Positions 1 through 4,963 of a stretch of DNA of 5,506 nucleotides are shown here, in pieces. Source of the stretch: Litorimonas sp964414555 (lineage in GTDB: Bacteria > Pseudomonadota > Alphaproteobacteria > Caulobacterales > Maricaulaceae); assembly GCA_964414555.1 (NCBI GenBank), contig CAYPWW010000089.1, positions 1 to 5,506 of the forward strand. The letters run 5' to 3'. Made by a program: the position numbers and the translations under genes. Positions within the stretch are counted from its first letter, which is position 1, and every line of letters starts with the position of its first letter. Below the pieces are notes generated by a model. The model was not told the DNA's origin, searched no databases, and was given only the letters and a program-made list of their open reading frames with translations.

Positions 1-963
1 CTTAATGCGGCCCGGGAATTTCGTCAGCACGTCAGACTCGATCATTTTAATATCGACGGCTTTCCACGCGCCAATTTGGCGGTAATAATAAATGCCTTTT
101 TCGTTCAGCTCTTTCTCAAATACAGGACCAATGCCTTTGATGACTTTCAAATCATCCGGCGTGCCGTCCGTTGGGCCGTCAGTATAGATGACTTTGGGTT
201 TTGGCTTCGCAGCTGGCTTTGGTTTAGGCTTTGCTATGGCTTTCGGCTTAGAAGTCTTTTTCAGAGCCGCCTTCCCCCCGCCCGCGTGGCGCACGATCTC
301 TAATTTTTTGGCTTGGTTCGGCAGCTTCGTCAGCTTCCGTCCCGACTTATAGATATCCACATCAAACAGGACTGTCGCCCCGCCCTCGGCTTCGGATCCG
401 TGACGACTGTTTTGCGGACCCGGCGTAGGATTATTTCCCGCGACGAGTTCATCCAGCAGTTTGTCAAAACTCTCCGCCGTCAGGTCCTCATAATAATGAT
501 CGCCCGCAGCATTTGAGATTTGAATCATCGGCGCGTTTGCGCAAGCGCCCAAACACTCAACTTCGAGCCAGCTCAATTTGCCATCGGCGGAAACCGTGTT
601 TTGCGGACCGACACGGCGCTCCATAACGGCTTTCAAATCATCCGACCCACGCAGCCAGCACGGCGTTGTCCCGCAGAGCTGCACGAAATGCTCACCTACA
701 GGTGAGAGATTATACATCGTGTAAAATGTCGCGACTTCATAGACGCGGATATAGGCCATGCCGAGTTTATCGGCGACGGCCCGCATCGTGACTTCGGGGA
801 GCCAACCACCTGCATCTTTTTGCGCAATCCAAAGCGCGGGAATCAGCGCCGAGCGCTGACGGTCCGCTGGATATTTCGCAACCCACATATCAATTTCGGC
901 TTCGGCCGCAGCCGAGAACATATAGCTCTCAGGCTGAACCAATGCCATGCGCTGTGCACTCAT
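1..963 (-). CDS. nuoE: NADH-quinone oxidoreductase subunit E with C-terminal helix-hairpin-helix-like extension (3' end outside window)
   Basis: This is the 24-kDa subunit of complex I (thioredoxin-like fold), which carries [2Fe-2S] cluster N1a beside NuoF in the cytoplasmic NADH-oxidising module. The frame is open from the ATG at 963 to the window edge: 321 codons with no stop. Residues about 10-180 match the family throughout. The cluster ligands are C97 and C102 (CGTTPC) and C137 and C141 (CLGAC). After the core comes a Lys/Pro/Ala-rich linker (about 222-257) and then a module beginning about residue 269 with DDLKVIKGIGPV and ending near FPGRIK, resembling the helix-3-turn-helix domain (COG3743-like) fused to many alphaproteobacterial NuoE proteins. 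By comparison with that family, only some 10-20 residues should lie beyond the edge. The ATG overlaps the stop of the upstream 65-codon gene (ATGA) and has GAGG 7 bases upstream. The role of the extension is not established. Confidence 0.95.
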   Translation of the reverse strand, partial: MSAQRMALVQPESYMFSAAAEAEIDMWVAKYPADRQRSALIPALWIAQKDAGGWLPEVTMRAVADKLGMAYIRVYEVATFYTMYNLSPVGEHFVQLCGTTPCWLRGSDDLKAVMERRVGPQNTVSADGKLSWLEVECLGACANAPMIQISNAAGDHYYEDLTAESFDKLLDELVAGNNPTPGPQNSRHGSEAEGGATVLFDVDIYKSGRKLTKLPNQAKKLEIVRHAGGGKAALKKTSKPKAIAKPKPKPAAKPKPKVIYTDGPTDGTPDDLKVIKGIGPVFEKELNEKGIYYYRQIGAWKAVDIKMIESDVLTKFPGRIK

Positions 964-1157
964 TTTGACACCTCAAAAAATTGCGCGCCACCAGTGGAGG
1001 AGTCCTGAATTTTACCCGTCCAAGCGTTCGTTGTTAGTTTCGCAACGACAACAGACGTCTCTTTTTGAAGGACAAGATAATGCTCGCTTGTCAGACCGCC
1101 GCCATGTGAGGACACAATACTGTAACCTTCACGAATATAATCCGAGAGTGTATTCAT
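960..1157 (-). CDS. Small uncharacterised protein encoded between nuoD and nuoE (65 aa)
   Basis: I do not recognise this family. The predicted product has 65 residues, with no signal peptide, membrane segment or cysteine. It begins MNTLSDYIREGYSIVSSHGG and has a Gly/Ser/His stretch (SSHGGG, 16-21), an aromatic-aliphatic strand-like segment (HYLVLQK, 26-32) and a Val-rich segment (VVVAKL, 36-41), which suggests a small mainly beta cytoplasmic protein. Evidence that it is real: the ATG overlaps the nuoD stop (ATGA), its TGA overlaps the nuoE ATG (ATGA), and a strong GGGGAGG lies 7 bases before its ATG. Without it there would be about 190 empty bases in a very compact operon. A hand count gives about 46% G+C, lower than nuoD. 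The position suggests a complex I accessory or assembly role, but that is inference from context only. Confidence 0.8.
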   Translation of the reverse strand: MNTLSDYIREGYSIVSSHGGGLTSEHYLVLQKETSVVVAKLTTNAWTGKIQDSSTGGAQFFEVSK

Positions 1158-2350
1158 CGATCAACCTCCCCGAAGACGATATCGAGCGAGCCGAGGATCG
1201 CTGAGACGTCGGCGAGCATATGCCCGCGATTGAGATAATCCATCGCCGCCAAATGCGGGAAGCCCGGCGCGCGGAGTTTCACGCGGTAGGGTTTATTCGT
1301 GCCGTCACTGACGAGGTAGACCCCGAACTCACCCTTGGGTGCTTCGACGCAAGTATAAACCTCACCGGCCGGAACGTGCAGCCCTTCGGTGTAAAGTTTG
1401 AAGTGATGGATCAGCGCTTCCATCGAGGTTTTCATCTCGGAGCGGCGCGGTGGGACGTATTTATTGTTCTGCGTCATGACGGGGCCTTCGGGCATCATTT
1501 CGATGCACTGCTTCATGATTTTCACGCTCTCATACATTTCGTCGACGCGGCAGAGATAGCGGTCGTAGCAATCGCCGTTCTTGCCCAGCGGGATTTTGAA
1601 ATCGAGCTCGTCATAGACCTCATAAGGCTGGTTCCGGCGCAGATCCCACGCAAGGCCCGAGCCGCGCACCATGATGCCGGAAAAACCCCAGTCGTGACAG
1701 TCTTGCTGCGATACAACACCAATATCGACATTGCGCTGTTTGAAAATCCGGTTTTCAGTCAGCAGCGTTTCGATGTCTTGCAGCTTTTCTGGGAATTGCT
1801 CGCACCACGCATAAATGTCGGACAGCAGCGCTTCAGGTAGGTCCTGATGGACACCGCCGGGGCGGAAGTAATTGGCGTGCATCCGCGAGCCACAGGCACG
1901 CTCGTAAAACACCATCAGCTTCTCGCGTTCCTCAAAGCCCCACAGCGGCGGGGTCAGCGCACCAACGTCCATCGCCTGTGTCGTGATGTTCAAGAGGTGC
2001 GAGAGGATACGTCCAATCTCGGAATAGAGCACACGAATGAAAGACGCGCGACGCGGCACACCCATGCCCGTTAGCTTTTCAATCGCCAGACAGAACGCAT
2101 GTTCTTGGTTCATCGGCGCGACGTAATCCAGGCGGTCCAGATAGGGCAGCGCTTGGAGATACGTCTTATGCTCCATCAGCTTTTCCGTGCCGCGATGCAG
2201 CAGGCCAATATGCGGATCGACGCGCTCAACGATCTCGCCCTCCAGCTCTAGCACAAGACGCAAAACGCCATGCGCCGCCGGATGCTGCGGGCCGAAGTTA
2301 ATCGTAAAATTACGGTCATCGCCGTCGAGGAGGGCTTCAGTCGTGGTCAT
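1154..2350 (-). CDS. nuoD: NADH-quinone oxidoreductase subunit D (49-kDa subunit)
   Basis: This is the 49-kDa subunit of complex I in the peripheral arm. With NuoB it forms the quinone-reduction site, and it descends from the large subunit of NiFe hydrogenases. The 398 residues are a normal full length for a stand-alone NuoD. Visible landmarks are FGPQHPAAHG (19-28), DRLDY (72-76), RPGGVHQD (163-170) and the C-terminal SLDIVFGEVDR. Aligning by motif, H27, Y76 and D128 correspond to bovine His59, Tyr108 and Asp160, the quinone-head and proton-relay residues, so the site looks intact. nuoC and nuoD are separate, unlike the fused nuoCD of Escherichia coli. The ATG at 2350 lies inside the end of the upstream unknown gene (14-base overlap), with AGAGAGG 7 bases before it. 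The TGA overlaps the next gene's ATG. Confidence 0.98.
   Translation of the reverse strand: MTTTEALLDGDDRNFTINFGPQHPAAHGVLRLVLELEGEIVERVDPHIGLLHRGTEKLMEHKTYLQALPYLDRLDYVAPMNQEHAFCLAIEKLTGMGVPRRASFIRVLYSEIGRILSHLLNITTQAMDVGALTPPLWGFEEREKLMVFYERACGSRMHANYFRPGGVHQDLPEALLSDIYAWCEQFPEKLQDIETLLTENRIFKQRNVDIGVVSQQDCHDWGFSGIMVRGSGLAWDLRRNQPYEVYDELDFKIPLGKNGDCYDRYLCRVDEMYESVKIMKQCIEMMPEGPVMTQNNKYVPPRRSEMKTSMEALIHHFKLYTEGLHVPAGEVYTCVEAPKGEFGVYLVSDGTNKPYRVKLRAPGFPHLAAMDYLNRGHMLADVSAILGSLDIVFGEVDR
1165..1171 (-). promoter_or_regulatory. Ribosome-binding site of the 65-codon gene, inside the end of nuoD
   Basis: GGGGAGG lies 7 bases before the ATG at 1157 and is formed by the codons for Gly-Glu-Val near the NuoD C-terminus. 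It is one of the best Shine-Dalgarno matches in the operon and is a main reason to accept this small gene. Confidence 0.7.
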
Positions 2351-2762
2351 TAGCCAACCTCTCTACAAGTCCGTCACAATCTGCTTTTAACTCAAACGTC
2401 GCTTCGACGAATTCTTCATCACCGCGCTCTGAAAAATCAAAAGCTCGCGACAACTCTAAAATTTCAGGGCTAGGTTCAGTATTCAGGGTTTCAGCCTCGG
2501 CAAGAGACTCCCAAGCGAGCATTGCGGCTTTAGCTTCTAGAGCCATCGCCTCACATTCCGCTTTAACTTCAAGGTGATCGGATGCATCAGGGGACCCCAT
2601 CAAGATCAGACCGTCCGAAACACATTCCGTTTCAGCGTATTTTGAGTACTCACCGTTGAGTAACAAACACGCCTGTAACTGCAACTCCAACACGTCACTA
2701 GCGGCAGAAAAACAACTCAAAGACAAGGCCAGAACGACGACTGAAAATGTTTTTATCCGCAT
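2337..2762 (-). CDS. Predicted exported acidic four-cysteine protein inserted between nuoC and nuoD (141 aa)
   Basis: I do not recognise this family. The N-terminus is a classical Sec signal peptide: MRIK, then a hydrophobic core FSVVVLALSLSCFSA, with likely cleavage around residues 21-22 (AAS before DVLEL). C17 lies in the hydrophobic core, but the residues before it (SLS) do not fit a lipobox, so a lipoprotein is unlikely. The mature part is about 119 residues, strongly acidic, predicted mostly helical, with four cysteines (C32, C47, C70, C129) that could form two disulfides in the periplasm. The gene shares one base with the nuoC stop (TGATG) and overlaps nuoD by 14 bases. A GTG at 2765 directly precedes the ATG and is an alternative start (142 aa). 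Hand-counted G+C over 2341-2760 is about 48%, against roughly 55-65% in sampled nuo lines. An exported protein coded amid cytoplasmic-arm subunits is odd. Function is unknown. Confidence 0.78.
   Translation of the reverse strand: MRIKTFSVVVLALSLSCFSAASDVLELQLQACLLLNGEYSKYAETECVSDGLILMGSPDASDHLEVKAECEAMALEAKAAMLAWESLAEAETLNTEPSPEILELSRAFDFSERGDEEFVEATFELKADCDGLVERLANDHD
2358..2364 (-). promoter_or_regulatory. Ribosome-binding site of nuoD, inside the upstream unknown gene
   Basis: AGAGAGG lies 7 bases before the nuoD ATG and within the last codons of the secreted-protein gene. It supports the 2350 start and means nuoD initiation takes place on RNA that is also being translated in another frame. 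Confidence 0.65.
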
Positions 2763-3367
2763 CACGCCTCCTCCACCTTCTCATCGCCCGGCAGGACGTA
2801 GTCGCCGCCTTCCCACGATGAGAGGAATTCGAAGTCACGATATTCTTGCGGGAGGTTGACCGGCTCATAAATCACCGCCTTGCGACCCTCGTCATAGCGG
2901 ACCTCGACAAAGCCGGAGAGTGGGAAGTCTTTGCGTAGCGGGAAACCCTCAAAGCCATAATCCGTGAGGATACGGCGAAGGTCCGGATGGTTCTCAAACG
3001 CGATCCCATACATGTCAAAGGCCTCACGCTCATACCAATCGGCATTGGGGAAGAGTGCCGTCGCAGACAAGACAGGCGTATCTTCATCCGTTGTGACTTT
3101 GACGCGGATGCGGACGTTATGTTGCATCGAGAGCATGTGATAGACGACGTCGAAACGCCGCGCGCGGGAGGGATAATCCACACCGCAGAGGTCCGTCAGG
3201 GATGTAAACTTGCAGATCGGATCATCGCGCAGAAAGCTGAGCACGTTCAGGACTTCGGCACGGCGCACCTCCATGCACAGCTCGCCAAAGCTGACAGTGA
3301 CCGCGTTAACGGCCTCGCCCAGCTGGCTCTCGATATGATCTTTGAGGTCTGCGAATTGTTCGGACAT
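2762..3367 (-). CDS. nuoC: NADH-quinone oxidoreductase subunit C (30-kDa subunit)
   Basis: This is the 30-kDa subunit of complex I. It packs against NuoD in the connecting module of the peripheral arm and binds no cofactor itself. The product is 201 residues, the usual size for a stand-alone NuoC. The family signature is clear at about 113-149: ERE, DMYGI, HPDLRRILTDYGF and PLRKDFP. The C-terminus (YEPVNLPQEYRDFEF, then an acidic tail) is typical. The frame stays open upstream to 3541, but that extension lies inside nuoB. The ATG at 3367 gives MSEQFADLKD and sits 1 base after the nuoB stop. Its Shine-Dalgarno is weak (only GAG about 9 bases upstream), so translation probably depends on coupling to nuoB. 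The end encodes EKVEEA, and its GAG GAG codons double as the ribosome-binding site of the next gene. Confidence 0.97.
   Translation of the reverse strand: MSEQFADLKDHIESQLGEAVNAVTVSFGELCMEVRRAEVLNVLSFLRDDPICKFTSLTDLCGVDYPSRARRFDVVYHMLSMQHNVRIRVKVTTDEDTPVLSATALFPNADWYEREAFDMYGIAFENHPDLRRILTDYGFEGFPLRKDFPLSGFVEVRYDEGRKAVIYEPVNLPQEYRDFEFLSSWEGGDYVLPGDEKVEEA
2767..2774 (-). promoter_or_regulatory. Ribosome-binding site of the secreted-protein gene, embedded in the end of nuoC
   Basis: GGAGGAGG on the minus strand is formed by the Glu-Glu codons at the end of nuoC. The first GGAGG is 7 bases from the ATG at 2762 and 4 bases from the GTG at 2765, which favours the ATG. It is a stronger site than the one in front of nuoC itself. 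Confidence 0.7.
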
Positions 3368-3368
3368 A

Positions 3369-3947
3369 TTAGCGCTCGATATTGCCTTCGCGGCGGATTT
3401 TCTTTTGCAGTTGCAAGATGCCGTAAACCAGTGCTTCCGCAGTTGGCGGGCAACCCGGCACATAAACGTCGACGGGCACGATCCGGTCACAGCCGCGCAC
3501 AACGGCATAGCTGTAATGGTAATATCCGCCGCCATTCGCACAGGACCCCATAGAGATCACATAGCGCGGGTTCGGCATTTGGTCGTAAACCTTGCGCAAA
3601 GCCGGAGCCATTTTGTTCGTCAGCGTGCCCGCAACGATCATAACGTCCGACTGACGGGGGGAAGCGCGTGGCGCAAAGCCGAACCGCTCGAGATCATAGC
3701 GCGGCATAGACGCCTGCATCATCTCAACGGCGCAGCACGCCAGACCGAATGTCATCCACATGAGCGAGCCTGTGCGCGCCCAAGTGATCAAATCATCGGA
3801 CGCCGCCGTGACAAAGCCTTTATCGGCCAGCTGATCGGACAAGCCATCATAATATGGATCAACACCGCGCGGGTCGCGGGCCGAGAGACCTGTATCGCGT
3901 CCAGCCGAACCGGCGGCGATTTTTCCGTCAGGGTTTAGAATAACCAT
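3369..3947 (-). CDS. nuoB: NADH-quinone oxidoreductase subunit B (PSST homologue, cluster N2)
   Basis: This is the complex I subunit that holds the terminal [4Fe-4S] cluster N2, which passes electrons to quinone at the interface with NuoD. The product is 192 residues. The four ligands are present: adjacent C71 and C72 (GLACCAVEMM), C136 (SMGSCANGGG) and C166 (VPGCPPTAEAL). C153 (RGCDR) is an additional cysteine outside the ligand set. Residues 1-50 are a variable N-terminal tail, and the core begins around the DDLITWARTGSLMW stretch. An upstream extension of the frame to 4046 lies inside nuoA and is not family-like. The ATG at 3947 is 5 bases after the nuoA stop, with GGGAG from the nuoA end as a Shine-Dalgarno. 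The chain ends KKIRREGNIER, and the stop is 1 base before nuoC. Confidence 0.98.
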   Translation of the reverse strand: MVILNPDGKIAAGSAGRDTGLSARDPRGVDPYYDGLSDQLADKGFVTAASDDLITWARTGSLMWMTFGLACCAVEMMQASMPRYDLERFGFAPRASPRQSDVMIVAGTLTNKMAPALRKVYDQMPNPRYVISMGSCANGGGYYHYSYAVVRGCDRIVPVDVYVPGCPPTAEALVYGILQLQKKIRREGNIER

Positions 3948-3952
3948 TTTGC

Positions 3953-4318
3953 TTACTCCCAATCCAGCGCGCCGATTTTCCACGCATAGGCCAGACCAGC
4001 AGCCAGCTCTGCAAGGAAGATCATCACGACAAGCCAGCCCTGCCACCCGATCGTGTCCAGCGACACGGCATAAGGAAACAGGAAGGCCACCTCGATATCG
4101 AAGATGATGAACAGAATCGCGACGAGGTAGAAGCGCACATCGAATTTCATGCGCGAATCATCAAAGGCCGCAAAGCCACACTCATAGGTCGAGACCTTCT
4201 CGGCATCCGGGTCTTTGGGCGCAATCACCGCCGGAACCAGCAAAAACAGCAGGGACAGCACGAGCGCGAGGCCGAAAACCATCACGATGGGCAAATATTC
4301 GATAAGAAAATCGTTCAT
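3953..4318 (-). CDS. nuoA: NADH-quinone oxidoreductase subunit A
   Basis: This is the small membrane subunit of complex I (ND3 homologue) at the junction of the membrane and peripheral arms. The product is 121 residues with three hydrophobic helices at about 10-32, 62-83 and 93-112. The long loop between helices 1 and 2 contains the family motif YECGF, where C47 matches the ND3 cysteine used as a reporter of the active/deactive transition in mitochondria. It is followed by DDSRMKFDVRFYLVAILFIIFD. The conserved acidic residues D74 and E76 of helix 2 are present. It is the first gene of the operon. Upstream of its ATG there is only a weak GTGAG and 145 non-coding bases. Confidence 0.97.
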   Translation of the reverse strand: MNDFLIEYLPIVMVFGLALVLSLLFLLVPAVIAPKDPDAEKVSTYECGFAAFDDSRMKFDVRFYLVAILFIIFDIEVAFLFPYAVSLDTIGWQGWLVVMIFLAELAAGLAYAWKIGALDWE

Positions 4319-4463
4319 TTGAACTCACGAGATTATGCGGGACTCATCTGTCCCCAGATCGCGCCAATACCTATTGAGCAGACCCCGCCAATGCAACGCC
4401 CAATCTAGGGATTTCGTGAGGAATGACACTGCGACATTTGCGAGGGTTAGTTGCGAATTATTC
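4319..4463. promoter_or_regulatory. Non-coding leader upstream of nuoA, probable site of the nuo operon promoter
   Basis: These 145 bases separate the ycgN-like stop from nuoA, with both genes reading leftwards. It is the only sizeable non-coding stretch before a nuo gene, so the operon promoter is most likely here. I see no convincing sigma-70 boxes. The best spacing-compatible pair on the minus strand is TTGCAT (4391-4396) and TAGGTA (4368-4373), 17 apart, but both match the consensus poorly. The leader also contains a 5-base inverted repeat (4346-4359) and three copies of TCGCA within 27 bases (4452-4456, 4439-4443, 4430-4434, minus-strand reading). No hairpin followed by a T-run that would terminate the ycgN-like gene is visible. 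Confidence 0.4.
4346..4359. repeat. Short inverted repeat in the nuoA leader (ATCTG-4-CAGAT)
   Basis: A perfect 5-base inverted repeat with a 4-base loop lies 28 bases upstream of the nuoA ATG. It could be a small hairpin in the 5' leader or half of an operator, or it could be chance. It is not followed by a T-run, so it is not an intrinsic terminator. Confidence 0.3.
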
Positions 4464-4934
4464 TCAATTTATATCCGGCTCACCCGGCCAGATGACGATG
4501 CGTGTCGGAATCTCCTCCTCATCAACGAAAATCTCGCTGGTGACGTCGTCTTGAACGCTCATCCCCGCTTCGTGAATACTGTCGCGAGAGCCTGTTTTCA
4601 GGTGATGATACTCGGGCAAGTCCTCACCCCGCGCGACCAAACGATAGGCACAGGTCTGGGGCATCCAGTGCAGCTGATCCACATTGACCGGCGTTAAAGT
4701 CACACAATCCGGCACTTTAGCCGAGCGATTGGCGTAGTCTCCGCACTGGCAGGTCGCAGGATTGAACAGCTTACACGCCACATCCGTGATATAGACTTGG
4801 CCCGTATCTTCGTCCTCCAATCGGATGCAGCAGCACTTGCCACAGCCATCGCAGAGACTTTCCCACTCATCGCGGCTCATTTCCGCCATATTTTTGGTTT
4901 TCCAGAACGGCGGGGCTGACATAGGGTTCGACAT
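4464..4934 (-). CDS. YcgN/UPF0260-family cysteine-cluster protein
   Basis: This belongs to the UPF0260/YcgN family within the YkgJ-type zinc/iron-chelating cysteine-cluster domain group (CxxCxxCC). The biochemical role of the family is not established. The product is 156 residues from the ATG at 4934, or 152 from the ATG at 4922. The latter gives MSAPPFW, aligning better with the start of E. coli YcgN (153 aa). Neither start has a clear Shine-Dalgarno. Landmarks, numbered from the first ATG: WESLCDGCGKCCC (24-36, with C28, C31, C34, C35, C36), then C54, the CQC pair (C62, C64), C77 in VPDC and C95 in PQTCAYRL. This density of cysteines suggests a bound metal. The frame is open further upstream to 5036, but that part overlaps the divergent gene and is not family-like. 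The two genes on either side are unrelated in function. Confidence 0.92.
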   Translation of the reverse strand: MSNPMSAPPFWKTKNMAEMSRDEWESLCDGCGKCCCIRLEDEDTGQVYITDVACKLFNPATCQCGDYANRSAKVPDCVTLTPVNVDQLHWMPQTCAYRLVARGEDLPEYHHLKTGSRDSIHEAGMSVQDDVTSEIFVDEEEIPTRIVIWPGEPDIN

Positions 4935-4952
4935 GGGCTGCGCTTTAGTGGC

Positions 4953-4959
4953 AGAGGGG
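4953..4959 (+). promoter_or_regulatory. Ribosome-binding site of the PBP/glycosyltransferase gene
   Basis: AGAGGGG ends 4 bases before the ATG at 4964, with the GAGG core 6 bases away. This strong Shine-Dalgarno fixes the start. The divergent gap is only 29 bases, so the promoter of this gene must overlap the start of the ycgN-like coding region or lie inside it. Confidence 0.75.
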
Positions 4960-4963
4960 AAAA

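Noticed and set aside
1220..1840. 206-codon open frame on the plus strand
   Set aside because: It lies wholly antisense to the well-conserved nuoD and its translation shows no domain or membrane pattern. It is a frame shadow of a G+C-rich gene.
2712..2714. C17 of the exported protein as a lipoprotein cysteine
   Set aside because: The residue at -3 is Ser rather than Leu/Val/Ile, and an acceptable signal peptidase I site follows a few residues later.
3368..3541. Upstream extension of nuoC
   Set aside because: The extra 58 residues lie inside nuoB and are not NuoC-like. The ATG at 3367 gives the normal length.
2987..3938. Two long plus-strand open frames (188 and 198 codons)
   Set aside because: They are antisense to nuoC and nuoB, overlap each other in different frames, and look like composition-driven open frames.
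3948..4046. Upstream extension of nuoB
   Set aside because: It overlaps nuoA, is cysteine-rich by frame accident, and is not NuoB-like. The ATG at 3947 has a Shine-Dalgarno and normal spacing.
4319..4463. Intrinsic terminator after the ycgN-like gene
   Set aside because: The only hairpin-like repeat is 5 base pairs and has no T-run after it.
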